Shown here one piece after another: positions 32,283-42,351 of a DNA stretch of 64,000 nucleotides. The stretch's first letter is position 1, and each line of letters starts with the position of its first letter. The notes beneath the pieces were generated by a model that was given only the letters and a program-made list of their open reading frames with translations, made no database searches and had not been told where the DNA came from. The DNA comes from Clostridia bacterium (GTDB lineage: Bacteria; Bacillota; Clostridia; Oscillospirales; CAG-272), in contig JAFQPR010000088.1 in the NCBI GenBank assembly GCA_017411605.1, forward strand, positions 1-64,000, read 5' to 3'. The position numbers were made by a program, and so were the translations under genes.

Positions 32283-33701
32283 TCAGTTGATTTTTTTATA
32301 AACGGTGATCCATTTAGATTTTTTTTCTAATGGTTGGTCATCCCTTACTCCAAAACCGGGAATCCATAAAATTCCCCTCTCGTCGCAGATTACAGGAATG
32401 CTATTACGCTCTTCGGACGTAAGCTTTTTATCGTTAAAAAGCTTCTTTACCTTGCGCGTCATACCGCCGTAAAAATAACTGTCGCCGTCTTGCTTGGTGC
32501 GCAAATACATTTCACCAACTATTATAGCAGAGAAAAGATTTGCTTGTATTGAAAATTTGTAAACATTTGAAGAAAAATCTTCGCATTTACTGTCAGAAAT
32601 TACTATCGCGATTCCAAGCTCGGGAATCTCCGTAATTCCATCGCAAAGCTTGATAAGAATTTCATTTTTTTTAACAATGTCTGTTTTTTTTGAAATAAAA
32701 CAATATCCGTCCCTGGAGTAAAAAGCAATTCCACCCGGAAGATCGATTTCAAAAGACTTTTGTTTCTTCAGAGCATTGTATATTTCATCAAAGTGAATTT
32801 TCTCGGGAATTACAGTGCTTATTTCGCTTACCATTCTCTTTATTACTCTGACAAAAGGAGCTTTGTGAAGTGACATTAAAGCCCCAACTTTGATTTTAGA
32901 ATCAATACAGTTTGCATCATAAAATTCAGCTGCATATTTTTCAATAAAATCAGAATCGCATCTTATGTTTTCGATAGCTCTTGCTGCGGATAAATCCGGA
33001 TCACTTGCGAGTCTTCCTAGCTTTGGTAGGATCTCATGCCTTATATAGTTCCTTGAATACTCAACGGAAAAGTTAGTATCATCGGTGCAGTAAGGAATGC
33101 ACTTTTCGCTCAAAAGCCTGACCACGTTTTCTTTTGAAACGGCAATTAAGGGTCTTACGATGTTATCACGTATAGGGGATATTCCGGTTAAACCAAGCGT
33201 GCCCGACCCGCGCATAAAATTGAATATAAAGGTTTCGGTATTATCGGTTGCGTTGTGAGCTGTTGCAACCGTACGGTATTCACTTGATAATGATTCGTCA
33301 AAGGCTTTGTATCTGACAATCCTTGCCGTTTCTTCGAGCCCACGCTTTGATTCTTTAGCTAATGAAGGAACGTCATATTTGTACGAAATAAAATCAATAC
33401 CGAGAAGATTTGAAAAGTTTCTTGAAAACTCTTCATCTCTATCGGCATCACAGCCGCGTATCATATGATTAATATGAACAGTTTTTAATTTAAAATTATA
33501 CTCTTTTCTTAATTTCCAAAGGAAAATTGCGAGCAGAACAGAATCCGCTCCACCGGAAAGACCTACAATCGTTCCCTTCGCAAAAAGTTCGAGCATTCCG
33601 AAATCGGTTACGGTTTTCAAGATATCCGAATATACGCGTTTACCGAGCTCCGAATTGAAAAGCTCATCGCAAGATATGATAAGTTCTTTTTTTAAAATCA
33701 A
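32283..33701 (-). CDS. tilS: tRNA(Ile)-lysidine synthase
   Basis: A 472-residue enzyme that attaches lysine to C34 of the tRNA-Ile with CAU anticodon, so it reads AUA. The N-terminal PP-loop ATP site is L-S-G-G-A-D-S near 50, followed by H-I-N-H-M-I-R-G and A-T-A-H-N-A-T-D-N, then the TilS substrate and C-terminal domains. Its start overlaps the dnaB stop by 4 bases (translational coupling). In Bacillus tilS-hprT-ftsH are together; here hprT is absent between tilS and ftsH. Confidence 0.93.
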   Translation of the reverse strand: MILKKELIISCDELFNSELGKRVYSDILKTVTDFGMLELFAKGTIVGLSGGADSVLLAIFLWKLRKEYNFKLKTVHINHMIRGCDADRDEEFSRNFSNLLGIDFISYKYDVPSLAKESKRGLEETARIVRYKAFDESLSSEYRTVATAHNATDNTETFIFNFMRGSGTLGLTGISPIRDNIVRPLIAVSKENVVRLLSEKCIPYCTDDTNFSVEYSRNYIRHEILPKLGRLASDPDLSAARAIENIRCDSDFIEKYAAEFYDANCIDSKIKVGALMSLHKAPFVRVIKRMVSEISTVIPEKIHFDEIYNALKKQKSFEIDLPGGIAFYSRDGYCFISKKTDIVKKNEILIKLCDGITEIPELGIAIVISDSKCEDFSSNVYKFSIQANLFSAIIVGEMYLRTKQDGDSYFYGGMTRKVKKLFNDKKLTSEERNSIPVICDERGILWIPGFGVRDDQPLEKKSKWITVYKKIN

Positions 33702-35071
33702 CTTTCTCTTATATCCTCAAGTGTTCTGAATTTAGTAAACTGCCCGATCCATCCCATCTTAACGTTGCCGACAGATCCGTGTCTGTTTTTTGCAATAATG
33801 ACCTCAGCCGTATTCGCAGTGTCCTCAATGGGAGCCTCACCTTCCTTTTCGGTGGTCGCTCCGATATCCTTGTAATACGTATCTCTATACAAGAACATTA
33901 CTATGTCAGCATCCTGCTCGATAGAACCCGAGTCTCTAAGATCGGCAAGGGTGGGTCTTTTGTTTGTTACGCCTCGCGCTTCTGTTCCTCGGTTAAGCTG
34001 GGCGCAGCAAACGATAGGAACGCCGAAGTCTTTAGCCATTATCTTAAGGTTTCTTGAAATTTCACCAACCTGCTGTGCTCTGTTGTCGATATTGGTATTT
34101 GACTGCATAAGACCGATATAGTCGATGATAACCAATCCGAGATTCTGCACCCGGCGAAGCTTTGAACGCATTTCGGTAACCCCGATTTGCGAGGTGTCGT
34201 CAACGTATATATCACAGCCCGAAAGCTCTGAAATTACACCTGCGATATTTTCCCAGTCCTCGGTAGATAGCTTCCCTGTTCTCAGTGATTGCGAATCTAT
34301 CATAGCTTCACTTGAGATAACTCGTGTTACAAGCTGCTCGCAGGACATCTCCAGTGAGAATATAGCAACAGCTTTTTTTGTTTTTTTAGCGACGTTTGTT
34401 CCAATATTAAGAACAAAGGAGGTTTTACCCATACCGGGACGTGCGCCAACGATTATAAAGTCGCCTTTGCCCATTTCGATAAGCTTTTCGTCCAGACCGG
34501 AAAAGCCCGTCTTAGTTCCTTTTTTTTCGTCACGCATTTCGGAGCTCATTTCAAGCTCTGTATATACGTTATGAAGAATGTCGCTGATATGACGAAGCTC
34601 TTTAGTGTCATTATTATTTGAAATATCAAATATCTTCTGCTCTGCGTTGTCGATTATCGTTCTGACAGGGGCAGACTCCTCGTACGCATCCTTATTTATC
34701 TCATCACAAGCAGTGATAAGACGTCTGAGCGTAGATTTATCCTTGACTATCTTTGCGTAATCCTTAACGTTTGCCGCAGAAGGCACAGATTCTGCCAAAA
34801 GAGCTATATATTGAATTCCACCCGTCTGATCCTTGATTCCTGATTCAACAAGAGCGTTGGCGAGCGTTACTGGGTCTATAGTTCTGCTTTCCGTATACAT
34901 TTTTACGAGGGACAGATAAATATACTTATGCTCTTCGAGATAAAAATCTTCTACCGTAAGCATTCCGCCGACCGCGTCAAAGCAATCGGGCTTTCTGATT
35001 ATAGATCCGAGAAACGCTTGCTCTGCCTCAATAGCAACGGGCATTTGTTTAACAACCAAACTGTCTTCCAT
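33698..35071 (-). CDS. dnaB: Replicative DNA helicase DnaB
   Basis: A 457-residue hexameric helicase unwinding DNA at the replication fork. The N-terminal primase-binding domain (A-I-E-A-E-Q-A-F-L-G-S-I, about 12-120) is followed by the RecA-like domain with Walker A G-A-R-P-G-M-G-K-T-S near 206, Walker B L-V-I-I-D-Y-I-G-L-M near 308 and a C-terminal A-K-N-R-H-G arginine region. It lies 59 bases after rplI, as in most Firmicutes. No intein is present. Confidence 0.96.
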   Translation of the reverse strand: MEDSLVVKQMPVAIEAEQAFLGSIIRKPDCFDAVGGMLTVEDFYLEEHKYIYLSLVKMYTESRTIDPVTLANALVESGIKDQTGGIQYIALLAESVPSAANVKDYAKIVKDKSTLRRLITACDEINKDAYEESAPVRTIIDNAEQKIFDISNNNDTKELRHISDILHNVYTELEMSSEMRDEKKGTKTGFSGLDEKLIEMGKGDFIIVGARPGMGKTSFVLNIGTNVAKKTKKAVAIFSLEMSCEQLVTRVISSEAMIDSQSLRTGKLSTEDWENIAGVISELSGCDIYVDDTSQIGVTEMRSKLRRVQNLGLVIIDYIGLMQSNTNIDNRAQQVGEISRNLKIMAKDFGVPIVCCAQLNRGTEARGVTNKRPTLADLRDSGSIEQDADIVMFLYRDTYYKDIGATTEKEGEAPIEDTANTAEVIIAKNRHGSVGNVKMGWIGQFTKFRTLEDIRES

Positions 35072-35130
35072 GATCTCTCCTGATTTAATTCTTTTGATCT
35101 TCGAAGAATGAATCTATTGATTAACTTCTA

Positions 35131-35574
35131 TTATTCGTGAACAAGCACAAAGAACGTTGCAACTACCTCGGGATGAATTTTAAGCTCAACAGAGTACTTT
35201 CCGTATGCTTTTATTGTTTCCTTAAGGTTTATCTTTCTCTTATCAACGGTAATACCGATGAGTTTCCCGAGCTCTTCGGCGATATCTTTTGCGGTAACAG
35301 AGCCGTATAATCTTCCGTCGTGGCCGTGACCCATCTGTATCTTAACTTCTTTTTCCTTAATCTTTGCAGCGAGTTCTTCGGCAGCTTTTTTATCCTCTGC
35401 AATCTTGTACTGTCTTGCTTCTTCCTTACCGCGAAGCTCGTTCTCTGCCTTAGCATCGGCGGGAATAGCCTTCTTCTGAGGGAAAAGGAAGTTTCTTGCA
35501 TAACCGTCGGAAACGTTGATTATCTGGTCCTTTTTACCCTGACCTTTAACGTCGCAAAGTAATATAACTTTCAT
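35131..35574 (-). CDS. rplI: Large ribosomal subunit protein bL9
   Basis: A 147-residue ribosomal protein: N-terminal RNA-binding domain [15 protein letters not shown] with N-F-L-F-P-Q-K-K-A, a long connecting helix (about 40-78) and a C-terminal domain ending E-V-V-A-T-F-F-V. Standard length. AAGGAG 7 bases before the ATG at 35574 sets the start; the frame is open 24 bases further. Located between gdpP and dnaB as in Bacillus. Confidence 0.97.
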   Translation of the reverse strand: MKVILLCDVKGQGKKDQIINVSDGYARNFLFPQKKAIPADAKAENELRGKEEARQYKIAEDKKAAEELAAKIKEKEVKIQMGHGHDGRLYGSVTAKDIAEELGKLIGITVDKRKINLKETIKAYGKYSVELKIHPEVVATFFVLVHE

Positions 35575-35616
35575 TTTTATTCTCCTTATTATTGTCAACG
35601 TGATAATTCACGAATA

Positions 35617-37626
35617 TTATTTTTTATTTGTGTCTTTTGTATCAAGAAATTGATCGATACTGTCCTTAAGAGTGTCAAGTACGCTGATAACGGAATCGGA
35701 TCTTATCTGCGCTCCAGCTATATCAAAGTGACCGCCTCCGTGAAGCTTTTCAAGAATGATCTGAACGTTTATTCTTCCGTTTGAACGTCCGGATATGTGT
35801 ATCTGCTCACCGATTTTAACAAGAGCAAACGCCGCTTCTATATCCTTAAGCGTCAGCATCTTATCTGCCGCCTTTGATGCGACCACACGGTAGGAATCGT
35901 CCGTTTCGCCCTCACAACTTGAAATAGCGATATTGTCGCGGTAAACCGTAATAGAAGTATGGAATCTCGACTCTTTTGCCAGATCATCCGGTGACGTTTT
36001 AAATAAGTCGTAAACGTCTGTAGGGTTAGCTCCCGCGCCGCGCAGATACTGTGCTGCACTGAAGGTTCTCGTTCCCGTATTTCTTGTAAACTGCTTTGTA
36101 TCAAGAAGTATACCGGAAAGAAGCAAGTCTGCCTCTTCTTTGAGCAGATTTCCCGACATTGATGAAACCTCAAGCATTTCCGCAAGCAATTCACATGTAC
36201 TGGATGCCGAAGGCTCAATATATGAAAGAACAACGCTTTCATGCATAACGTCGATCTTTCTGTGGTGGTCAATTATAACAACCTTATTTGCTCTCTTGGA
36301 AATATCCGAGAACTGCGATCTTTCAAAATTGTTATGATCTACAAGAATTACGAGAGTATCCGGACTTATAAGGTCGAGAGCCTCGGCACTGTCAACAAAC
36401 ATACGGTTGTAATTCTCGTTCATCTGCATGATATCAATACAAGGCTGCAAATTAGCATCTCTCATATCTACTGCGATGTTAACCTTTATTCCGAGTTGCA
36501 TAGCAAGTCTTGCAGCGCCAACAGACGCGCCTATCGAATCGAAATCACCGTATCTGTGTCCCATTATGATTACGTTGTCTGAACGGGAAATAACAGCAGA
36601 AAGCTGATTGGCAAAGGTTCTTGAACGAACGTTTGAGCGCTTATAAAGCGATTTTGTTCGTCCGCCGTAATACTCGATAGAATCCTCCGCTTTATAAACA
36701 ACTTGGTCACCACCGCGCTGCAAAGCAAGATCTATAGCTTCTCTGGCGCCTTTTTCTCTTTCAGCAAGTGTACCGACTGCCTTGGAAACACCGATTGAAG
36801 CGGTGATCGAAACGCCGTCTCCGACACGACTGTCTCTAATTTTATCAAGTATTTCAAATCTGTTAGCTATGCATTCGTCAAGCTTTGAAGAATCGAATAG
36901 CATAATGTATTTATCATTGTCATAAGACTTTACAACGCCGTTCATGGACGCTGCCCATGCTTTGATGGTGTCATCAACGCTGGCAACGGCATCTTTGAAT
37001 TTATCGTGAACGTATTGCAGAATATCTTCAACGTTATCAATAGCAATGTAAGCAACCGCTACTCTCTCATCCGCATATTTTCTTTGAATATCCGTAAGCT
37101 CTGTTATATCCGTAAGCCAGGCAAGATATAAGCCGTCTTCTTCGGTAGAAAGCTCAAAGCCTTCAACTTTGTATTTTCTTCCGAAAACGTTAATTGGATG
37201 CTCCAAAAGAGAGTTCTTTTCAATCTTCCCTTCTATAATCGAAACAACGTTACTTCCAACGAAATTGCCGTGAGGATCCGCAATCGTATGCATAGCGTCG
37301 TTATACCAGAGAAGCGTTCCGTATGAATCAATAATAATCACCGGAGAGGTTGAATTTTTAAAAACGTAGCTTCCGCGTTCCTCAAACAGATCCTGAAGAC
37401 CTGCCGCGGGAAGATTTTTGGTATATTTCTTATGATAAGTTGCAATAAATGCAACTAAAGCGAGATATAAGAACGAAAGCGTAACTGCCAGCAATGCAGA
37501 ATCAATTTCCGAATAATCTCTTATTAAAGCGTATATAGCTATGCATATAGGACAAAGTACAATGCTTAACGCAAGCTGCATTCTTGATGCAAAAGGAATA
37601 TGTTTTCTGTTTTTATTTGAATCCAT
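35617..37626 (-). CDS. gdpP: Cyclic-di-AMP phosphodiesterase GdpP (DHH family)
   Basis: A 669-residue membrane protein that hydrolyses cyclic di-AMP, a regulator of osmolyte transport and cell wall stress. Two N-terminal helices (about 16-34 and 42-64), a PAS-like domain (about 90-170), a degenerate GGDEF domain (about 185-310), then DHH (D-F-D-S-I-G-A near 363; V-D-H-N-N; I-I-D-H-H-R-K) and DHHA1 (G-G-G-H-F-D-I-A-G-A near 628). All expected metal-binding motifs are visible. Second gene of the operon, 31 bases after yybS. Confidence 0.95.
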   Translation of the reverse strand: MDSNKNRKHIPFASRMQLALSIVLCPICIAIYALIRDYSEIDSALLAVTLSFLYLALVAFIATYHKKYTKNLPAAGLQDLFEERGSYVFKNSTSPVIIIDSYGTLLWYNDAMHTIADPHGNFVGSNVVSIIEGKIEKNSLLEHPINVFGRKYKVEGFELSTEEDGLYLAWLTDITELTDIQRKYADERVAVAYIAIDNVEDILQYVHDKFKDAVASVDDTIKAWAASMNGVVKSYDNDKYIMLFDSSKLDECIANRFEILDKIRDSRVGDGVSITASIGVSKAVGTLAEREKGAREAIDLALQRGGDQVVYKAEDSIEYYGGRTKSLYKRSNVRSRTFANQLSAVISRSDNVIIMGHRYGDFDSIGASVGAARLAMQLGIKVNIAVDMRDANLQPCIDIMQMNENYNRMFVDSAEALDLISPDTLVILVDHNNFERSQFSDISKRANKVVIIDHHRKIDVMHESVVLSYIEPSASSTCELLAEMLEVSSMSGNLLKEEADLLLSGILLDTKQFTRNTGTRTFSAAQYLRGAGANPTDVYDLFKTSPDDLAKESRFHTSITVYRDNIAISSCEGETDDSYRVVASKAADKMLTLKDIEAAFALVKIGEQIHISGRSNGRINVQIILEKLHGGGHFDIAGAQIRSDSVISVLDTLKDSIDQFLDTKDTNKK

Positions 37627-37657
37627 TGTAGCTCCTTATGCCAAATTAGGCAATTTA

Positions 37658-38641
37658 TCATTCTTCGTCTATAGGTTTTAAGCTTCTGTTCGTTCCAATC
37701 GTTATCCACACGCCAAGGAAGGATAATAGTTGAAGAGCGACAACGTTTAAAACCAAAATTCCTGCCACAAGAAAAGTAAGAACGGTTGATCTTCTACCTG
37801 ATATCTTTGCAATCGCAAGAACGTATTGGACGCCCATATAAGCGAAAACGATCATAAAGATCTGGCAAACGTTTATTATTGCAAGATCAACGATATCGGT
37901 AGATCCAATTAAAGCGGAAAGAATAGCTAATACTATATAAATGTAAGCTACCGCGTTGGACGGTAAAAAATGAGCAAAGGTCTTTAAAATGCCGTGCTTT
38001 GAATAACGCAGAATTAAAAAAGCGAAGATTTTAATTACAATACCCGCTGAAATAAAGCCGTATATTCCAATAATGCTTACCGCAAGCTTCGAAATACCGT
38101 CGATAAGCTCAGCAACAATCTCCTTGGTAAACGGTTTATCGATACTTCCGTCCCTGTTCGTCACAGTATAATTTGTAGCAAAATCAATTATCTTGGCTTT
38201 AAGGGCAGTATAATACGTTGAATAATAATCGGTAACAGCATCGAGCGCGAAGCTGCCGCATTTCATTGCGCCGGAAATGTAAAGCGAAACTATGAGCATT
38301 AAAGAAATCGCAAAGGTCAAATAAAATGCACAGTTAGCTTTTGACCTTGAATAGCGGTAACACAATGCAAGAATTGCTGCGAATGCAATGTATTGAACAG
38401 TAATAAGTGCGAAAGCTCCAAAGCTCAAAACCGCACATATCACGGGAATTATCGGTACTATATAAGATAAAACTCTTTTTTTAGGTTTCTCAAAAATAAA
38501 CAATGCAGCTAAAAATGAAACAGCAAACGGAAGAAAAATTTCACCTAAAAAGCAGAAACAAAAACCGAATAAAAGAGTCAGAACCGATAAGAAGAGCATA
38601 ACCTTTGAGTAGGTTTGCGAACTTTTTATTTCTCTGATCAT
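37658..38641 (-). CDS. yybS: YybS-like membrane protein (DUF2232)
   Basis: A 327-residue polytopic membrane protein with about eight hydrophobic segments and no catalytic motif. Position directly before gdpP-rplI-dnaB and the topology match YybS/DUF2232, a family of unknown function in Firmicutes. The frame is open to 38695, but GGAG 8 bases before the ATG at 38641 sets the start. First gene of the operon, with a promoter just upstream. Confidence 0.82.
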   Translation of the reverse strand: MIREIKSSQTYSKVMLFLSVLTLLFGFCFCFLGEIFLPFAVSFLAALFIFEKPKKRVLSYIVPIIPVICAVLSFGAFALITVQYIAFAAILALCYRYSRSKANCAFYLTFAISLMLIVSLYISGAMKCGSFALDAVTDYYSTYYTALKAKIIDFATNYTVTNRDGSIDKPFTKEIVAELIDGISKLAVSIIGIYGFISAGIVIKIFAFLILRYSKHGILKTFAHFLPSNAVAYIYIVLAILSALIGSTDIVDLAIINVCQIFMIVFAYMGVQYVLAIAKISGRRSTVLTFLVAGILVLNVVALQLLSFLGVWITIGTNRSLKPIDEE

Positions 38642-38685
38642 TAAAATTACTCCAAAATAATAAAAATATATAATTATACCATTAC

Positions 38686-38714
38686 AGTATAACACAAAGT
38701 CCTCGAATTGTAAA
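38686..38714 (-). promoter_or_regulatory. Sigma-A promoter of the yybS-gdpP-rplI-dnaB-tilS-ftsH operon
   Basis: Minus strand: TTTACA (38714-38709), 17-bp spacer, TATACT (38691-38686). Confidence 0.7.
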
Positions 38715-38804
38715 GAAGAAAAACTAATTTTATTAAAATTATAAATAAATTTTACATTACATTTATAATTTTTTAAATATGATGGAGATTTTCTTGCTTA
38801 GTTA

Positions 38805-38833
38805 TTGAAAAAAACAAAAAAATGTAGTAAAAT
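38805..38833 (+). promoter_or_regulatory. Sigma-A promoter of recG
   Basis: TTGAAA (38805-38810), 17-bp spacer, TAAAAT (38828-38833), 33 bases before the start codon. Confidence 0.7.
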
Positions 38834-38866
38834 AAAATGAAAAACCACCGAAAGGAGCGTTAGAAT

Positions 38867-41008
38867 ATGAATTATATCGAAACATCGGTAAAGAATATCA
38901 AAGACGTCGGTGAATCCAGAGCAAAACAACTAGCGAAGCTGGGTATTTTAACGCTCGAGGATCTTATATACTTTTTCCCACGAGCATATGAAAAGCGAGG
39001 AGATGTGCATCTGCTCAGAAATTCTCCGCTTGATTCACCATGCTCTACTATTTTAACCGTAGGAACATCCGTTAAGAACTCAAGAATAAGAAATAACCTT
39101 ACCATCTCGAAATTCAGAGCATTTGACGAGAGCGGTGCGGTTGAGATCGTATTTTTTAATTCGCCTTTTGTTAAGGATGTTTTTTCGGTAGGTGCTTCCT
39201 TCAGGTTTTACGGAAAGCTTATTTATTCAAAAAAGCAACTTCAGATGATAAGTCCCAAATACGAGCCGTTCGTTGAATCGAAGCCCCTACCCGACTTCGT
39301 CCCGATTTATCACCTGACCGAGGGATTGTCTTCCAAAATAATGGATAAGCTGATTCTTTCCGTAATTGATGAAGCTGTATCGAGGATATCCGATCCGTTG
39401 CCGGAGCATATCCGGGTTGCAGCGGAGCTTCCCTCGCTTTCCTACGCTATAACAAATGCCCATTTTCCTAAGGACGAAGAAGCCTTATCAAAATCGTTAT
39501 CAAGACTTGCCTTTGATGAAATGCTTCTTTTCGGACTTGCAATTTCGATACAGTCAAGGCATAAGAAAAAAGGAGACGGAATTCCCTTTTCCCCATGTTC
39601 TCTAAAACCCTTGACGGACATATTACCTTATGAACTCACGGGTGACCAAAAAAAAGCCATTAACGATATATATCGTGATACCGTTATCAAAGATAAAAAC
39701 GGTAAGGTTTCTCCTATGGCGCGTATTCTTGTCGGAGACGTTGGCTCAGGTAAAACGATCTGCGCAGTAGCAGCTATGTATATCGCTGTAAAATCAGGCT
39801 ACCAATCAGCTCTCATGGTTCCGACTGAAATACTTGCAAGACAGCATTATGATGATATTAAAAAGCTATTCGATAAGCTCGGCATTACTGTTGACTTGCT
39901 TCTCGGCAGCACTTCACAAAAAGAGAAAAAACGTATTTATTCATCACTTATCACGGGTGAAACAAACGTAATAATAGGAACTCACGCACTTATTTCGGAT
40001 AAGGTTGAGTTTTCCAATCTCGGTTTGGTTATAACCGATGAGCAGCATCGGTTTGGTGTAGCGCAAAGATCGAGATTAAAGAAAAAATCAGAGATTGCGC
40101 ATATGCTCGTTATGAGTGCGACACCGATTCCGCGCACGCTGGCATTAACTATGTACGGGGATCTGGATATTTCAAGGATAGTTGAGATGCCTCGCGGGAG
40201 AATGCGTGTTGATACCTTTGCGGTCGATGAATCGTATAGGGACAGATTGAACGATTTTATCAAAAAGCAAGTTGCTCTCGGCGGTCAGTGTTACATCGTA
40301 TGCCCATCAATAGAGGCAAAAGAAGATGATGACTCGGAAGTATACTATATGCCCGAATCGGTCAGCAATCCTTTTGCGAATGACAAAATGCCGCTAAAAA
40401 ATGCGGTTGAATATGCCGAAAATTTAAAGCAAAAGCTCCCGGGTGTCAGAATCGATTATCTTCACGGTAAAATGAAACCCGCCGAAAAGGATGATATAAT
40501 GAGCAAGTTTTCGTCAGGTGAAATTGACGTTCTTGTTTCGACAACCGTCATTGAGGTCGGTATCAACGTTCCAAATGCATCCTTAATGGTTGTAGAGAAT
40601 GCCGAGAGATTTGGTTTATCGCAATTGCATCAGCTTCGCGGCCGTGTAGGAAGAGGACAAAGAAAATCCTATTGCGTACTTGTGTCCGATCTTAAAACAG
40701 AAAAAGCACAAGCGCGTCTTAATATTATGAAAACTACTTACGATGGATATGAGATTGCAGATAAAGATTTAGCATTAAGAGGACCTGGAGATTTCTTTTC
40801 TGCAAATTCGGATGTTAACTTTAGGCAGAGTGGTGGATTTGAATTTAAATTTGCAAAACTCTGCGATGATAAAGACCTTTTTACAAAAGCGTTTGAATAT
40901 GCAAAAGCGATATCCGCATCCGATCCCGAGCTTATGCTTGACGAGCATTTGGGATTAAGGAAAAAACTTGGAGATCTGATAATCCAGAACTCTGACAATA
41001 TATCATAA
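38867..41008 (+). CDS. recG: ATP-dependent DNA helicase RecG
   Basis: A 713-residue helicase that reverses stalled replication forks and processes Holliday junctions. An N-terminal helix-hairpin and OB wedge domain (to about 180, I-Y-F-F-P-R-A-Y-E), Walker A V-G-D-V-G-S-G-K-T near 285, D-E-Q-H box near 390, then M-S-A-T-P-I-P-R-T and Q-L-H-Q-L-R-G-R-V-G-R-G near 585. Standard length. AAAGGAGCG precedes the ATG. First of four genes running plus-strand to comEC, with only 22 bases to rarA. Confidence 0.96.
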   Translation: MNYIETSVKNIKDVGESRAKQLAKLGILTLEDLIYFFPRAYEKRGDVHLLRNSPLDSPCSTILTVGTSVKNSRIRNNLTISKFRAFDESGAVEIVFFNSPFVKDVFSVGASFRFYGKLIYSKKQLQMISPKYEPFVESKPLPDFVPIYHLTEGLSSKIMDKLILSVIDEAVSRISDPLPEHIRVAAELPSLSYAITNAHFPKDEEALSKSLSRLAFDEMLLFGLAISIQSRHKKKGDGIPFSPCSLKPLTDILPYELTGDQKKAINDIYRDTVIKDKNGKVSPMARILVGDVGSGKTICAVAAMYIAVKSGYQSALMVPTEILARQHYDDIKKLFDKLGITVDLLLGSTSQKEKKRIYSSLITGETNVIIGTHALISDKVEFSNLGLVITDEQHRFGVAQRSRLKKKSEIAHMLVMSATPIPRTLALTMYGDLDISRIVEMPRGRMRVDTFAVDESYRDRLNDFIKKQVALGGQCYIVCPSIEAKEDDDSEVYYMPESVSNPFANDKMPLKNAVEYAENLKQKLPGVRIDYLHGKMKPAEKDDIMSKFSSGEIDVLVSTTVIEVGINVPNASLMVVENAERFGLSQLHQLRGRVGRGQRKSYCVLVSDLKTEKAQARLNIMKTTYDGYEIADKDLALRGPGDFFSANSDVNFRQSGGFEFKFAKLCDDKDLFTKAFEYAKAISASDPELMLDEHLGLRKKLGDLIIQNSDNIS

Positions 41009-41030
41009 TTATTTATTGAAAGGCTAAAAA

Positions 41031-42260
41031 ATGGCAAATCAATCTTTAGCGGACAAGCTTCGTCCGACTTCATTTGACGAAATAGCAGGTCAAACTCATC
41101 TCGTCGGAAAAAACGGAATAGTCAGAAAGCTTGTTGAAAACGGAAGAATTCCCAATATGATTTTTTACGGGCCTCCGGGCGTAGGAAAGACCACGGTAGC
41201 AAATATAATCGCAAAAGCTTCCGATATGCAGCTTTATAAATTAAACGCTACGACTGCAACTCTTGCGGATATTAAAGAGGTTATTGCATCGAGCGAGAAT
41301 ATGTTTTCATCAAACGGAACGCTTCTCTACCTCGATGAGATACAATATTTTAACAGAAAGCAGCAACAATCCTTGCTTGAATTTCTTGAAAACGGCAAAA
41401 TTACCTTGATTGCTTCCACAACAGAAAACCCATACTACTGTATTTATAAAGCTATTATCTCACGTTCTTCCGTATTTGAATTTAAATCAGTGGTCGGTTC
41501 CGATTGCGTTCCTACACTCAAAAGAGCCATTTCTGTTCTTAATTCCGAATTTGGAACTAATAAAACGGTTGAGGATTCCGTACTTCTTGGCATAGCGAAT
41601 TCTTGCGGCGGCGACGTAAGAATGAGTATCGGTATACTCGAAAATGCTTTTTATATTGCGGGAGATAAAATTACCGAAGAAAACGCAGCGGAACTCAAAC
41701 CTTCTGCAGTTGGTCACTTTGACCGTGACGGTGACGTGCATTACGATCTTTTGTCTTGCTTACAAAAATCTATCCGAGGCTCCGATCCCGATGCGGCGGT
41801 ATTTTATCTTGCCAAGCTTCTTGCAATGGGTGACATTATATCCGTTTCAAGAAGACTTCAGGTTATTGCCAGTGAAGATATCGGATGCGCTTATCCCCTT
41901 GCAGGAGTTATAACTCATTCTCTCACTGAAAGTGCAAAGGAAATTGGGCTTCCCGAAGCTGCAATTCCTCTTGCCAATGCGGTTTGTATTCTTGCCACTG
42001 CACCAAAATCGAATTCTTCATATCTGGCATATCATCTCGCTTGCGAGGATATGAACCGCGGACTTGGTGTTGAGATACCAGAGCATTTGCAGAGTCCTCT
42101 GTTTAAAGGGTATAAGTACCCTCACGATTATGAGAACCACTATATAAAGCAGGATTATTTACCTAAGGATCTTGTCGGAAGAAAATATTATACGTTTGGA
42201 AATAATAAAACAGAACAAGCCGCAAAGGCTTATTTTGATTTCATTACTTCAAAAAAATAA
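41031..42260 (+). CDS. rarA: Replication-associated recombination protein RarA (MgsA)
   Basis: A 409-residue AAA+ ATPase of the RarA/Mgs1/WRNIP1 family acting at stalled forks. Starts L-A-D-K-L-R-P-T-S-F-D-E-I-A-G-Q; Walker A G-P-P-G-V-G-K-T-T near 46-54, Walker B L-Y-L-D-E-I near 102, sensor-1 S-T-T-E-N-P, and the C-terminal tetramerisation region (S-R-R-L-Q-V-I-A-S-E-D-I-G). Expected length. Follows recG by 22 bases with AAAGG upstream. Confidence 0.95.
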   Translation: MANQSLADKLRPTSFDEIAGQTHLVGKNGIVRKLVENGRIPNMIFYGPPGVGKTTVANIIAKASDMQLYKLNATTATLADIKEVIASSENMFSSNGTLLYLDEIQYFNRKQQQSLLEFLENGKITLIASTTENPYYCIYKAIISRSSVFEFKSVVGSDCVPTLKRAISVLNSEFGTNKTVEDSVLLGIANSCGGDVRMSIGILENAFYIAGDKITEENAAELKPSAVGHFDRDGDVHYDLLSCLQKSIRGSDPDAAVFYLAKLLAMGDIISVSRRLQVIASEDIGCAYPLAGVITHSLTESAKEIGLPEAAIPLANAVCILATAPKSNSSYLAYHLACEDMNRGLGVEIPEHLQSPLFKGYKYPHDYENHYIKQDYLPKDLVGRKYYTFGNNKTEQAAKAYFDFITSKK

Positions 42261-42287
42261 GGTATTTACGTATAAAAACGTGTTATC

Positions 42288-42316
42288 TTGACAAAATCAG
42301 CTTTATATGATATACT
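42288..42316 (+). promoter_or_regulatory. Sigma-A promoter of the lipid-kinase/comEC pair
   Basis: TTGACA (42288-42293), 17-bp spacer, TATACT (42311-42316). Confidence 0.85.
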
Positions 42317-42351
42317 ATATCTTGTTATAAACTATCCTATGGAGAATACAT

